From Methanoregula sp. (GTDB taxonomy: Archaea; Halobacteriota; Methanomicrobia; Methanomicrobiales; Methanospirillaceae): a stretch of DNA of 6,019 bases. The stretch's first letter is position 1. Each line of letters starts with the position of its first letter. The stretch spans positions 6,980 to 12,998 of the forward strand of contig PMKW01000127.1 of the NCBI GenBank assembly GCA_003157895.1, given 5' to 3'. Positions 5,839 through 6,019 of the stretch are shown piece after piece. The position numbers were made by a program, and so were the translations under genes. The notes beneath the pieces were generated by a model. That model was given only the letters and a program-made list of their open reading frames with translations, was not told where the DNA came from and made no database searches.

Positions 5839-5963
5839 CAAAGTACACCGCCCGACCCCCCTGACACCCTTCTGCCCATTTTTTCATAAAGTATCATCGT
5901 AAAACTGCACGGTTTTTTAATGCAGGCCCGAACCCGTGATGGGGGGTCGGGCGGTGTACTTTG
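5839..5963. repeat. Long inverted repeat with perfect 23-base arms, element 2
   Basis: Bases 5839-5861 and 5941-5963 are exact reverse complements (23 of 23), separated by 79 bases. The arm begins CAAAGTACACCGCCCGAC, shared with element 1 at 5322 apart from one C/T change. The interior has CTGCA (5905-5909) pairing with TGCAG (5921-5925). GCCCGA (5926-5931) can pair with TCGGGC (5947-5952), which belongs to the right arm; the long stem and this local hairpin exclude each other. The interior also holds T6 runs (5878-5883 and 5913-5918). Perfect arms imply a recent origin or strong selection. No transposase is present and no clear target-site duplication flanks it. Confidence 0.85.
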
Positions 5964-5971
5964 GTAATATC

Positions 5972-6019
5972 ATGACCCTGATGACCCGGATAAATCGATT
6001 ACCGCTGGCAACCATTCCG
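5972..6019 (+). CDS. Possible start of a gene running off the window
   Basis: An ATG at 5972 opens a frame of 16 codons (MTLMTRINRLPLATIP) that is still open at the window end; a second ATG is at 5981. There is only a weak GGT ahead of it. If real, its start codon lies 8 bases after the perfect inverted repeat, which would then form the transcript leader. It is too short to assign. Confidence 0.2.
   Translation, partial: MTLMTRINRLPLATIP

Noticed and set aside
5584..5889. Plus-strand frame across the zinc-ribbon 3' end and the candidate RNA
   Set aside because: It begins inside the zinc-ribbon gene in another frame and runs through the structured region and inverted-repeat arm; composition is not protein-like, and the internal ATG at 5674 has no good binding site.
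5839..5963. CRISPR repeat or insertion sequence
   Set aside because: Only two copies of the motif exist, with no regularly spaced spacers, no cas gene and no transposase.

Overview
The window looks like a chromosomal piece of a methanogenic archaeon, most probably of the Methanomicrobiales. This rests on several signs. There is a secreted PKD/PEGA surface protein with a C-terminal membrane anchor. AT-rich TATA-like boxes sit about 25-30 bases before several likely transcript starts. At least one start looks leaderless, several starts are TTG, and T-runs serve as likely terminators. The lineage is inferred from gene style; no marker gene is present.

Left part (1-2710, minus strand). A 364-residue secreted protein with two PKD-like domains and one PEGA domain (32-1126) has its own TATA box. 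Upstream of it lies about 480 bases without an intact gene. These bases hold a protein-like, PEGA-resembling reading frame that looks broken at a run of six A (1186-1606). Next comes a polytopic membrane protein of the UPF0104 / flippase-like family (1607-2710).

Centre (2711-4329). A family 2 glycosyltransferase (2851-3600, plus) is divergent from the flippase-like gene across a 140-base promoter region. The two make a plausible pair for building or moving a lipid-linked glycan. Seven N-glycosylation sequons in the PKD/PEGA protein make it an attractive, unproven client. A T-rich/A-rich stretch separates the glycosyltransferase from a convergent small two-helix membrane protein (3719-3967), which appears to be read from a leaderless transcript. 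A gene-poor gap of about 360 bases follows.

Right part (4330-6019). A membrane protein with several helices and a C-terminal bacterial-type PH domain (bPH2 / DUF304) is followed by the most unusual stretch. A 54-residue zinc-ribbon gene (5489-5653) is bracketed by two similar long inverted-repeat elements (5321-5447 and 5839-5963). Both begin with the near-identical 18-mer CAAAGTACAC(T/C)GCCCGAC. The second has perfect 23-base arms and a competing local hairpin, and it ends 8 bases before a possible start codon running off the window. Between the zinc-ribbon gene and the second element there is a good TATA-like box followed by a base-paired region that could be a small RNA. Whether this is a short mobile element, a pair of regulatory RNA structures or a protein-binding repeat cannot be decided from the sequence alone.
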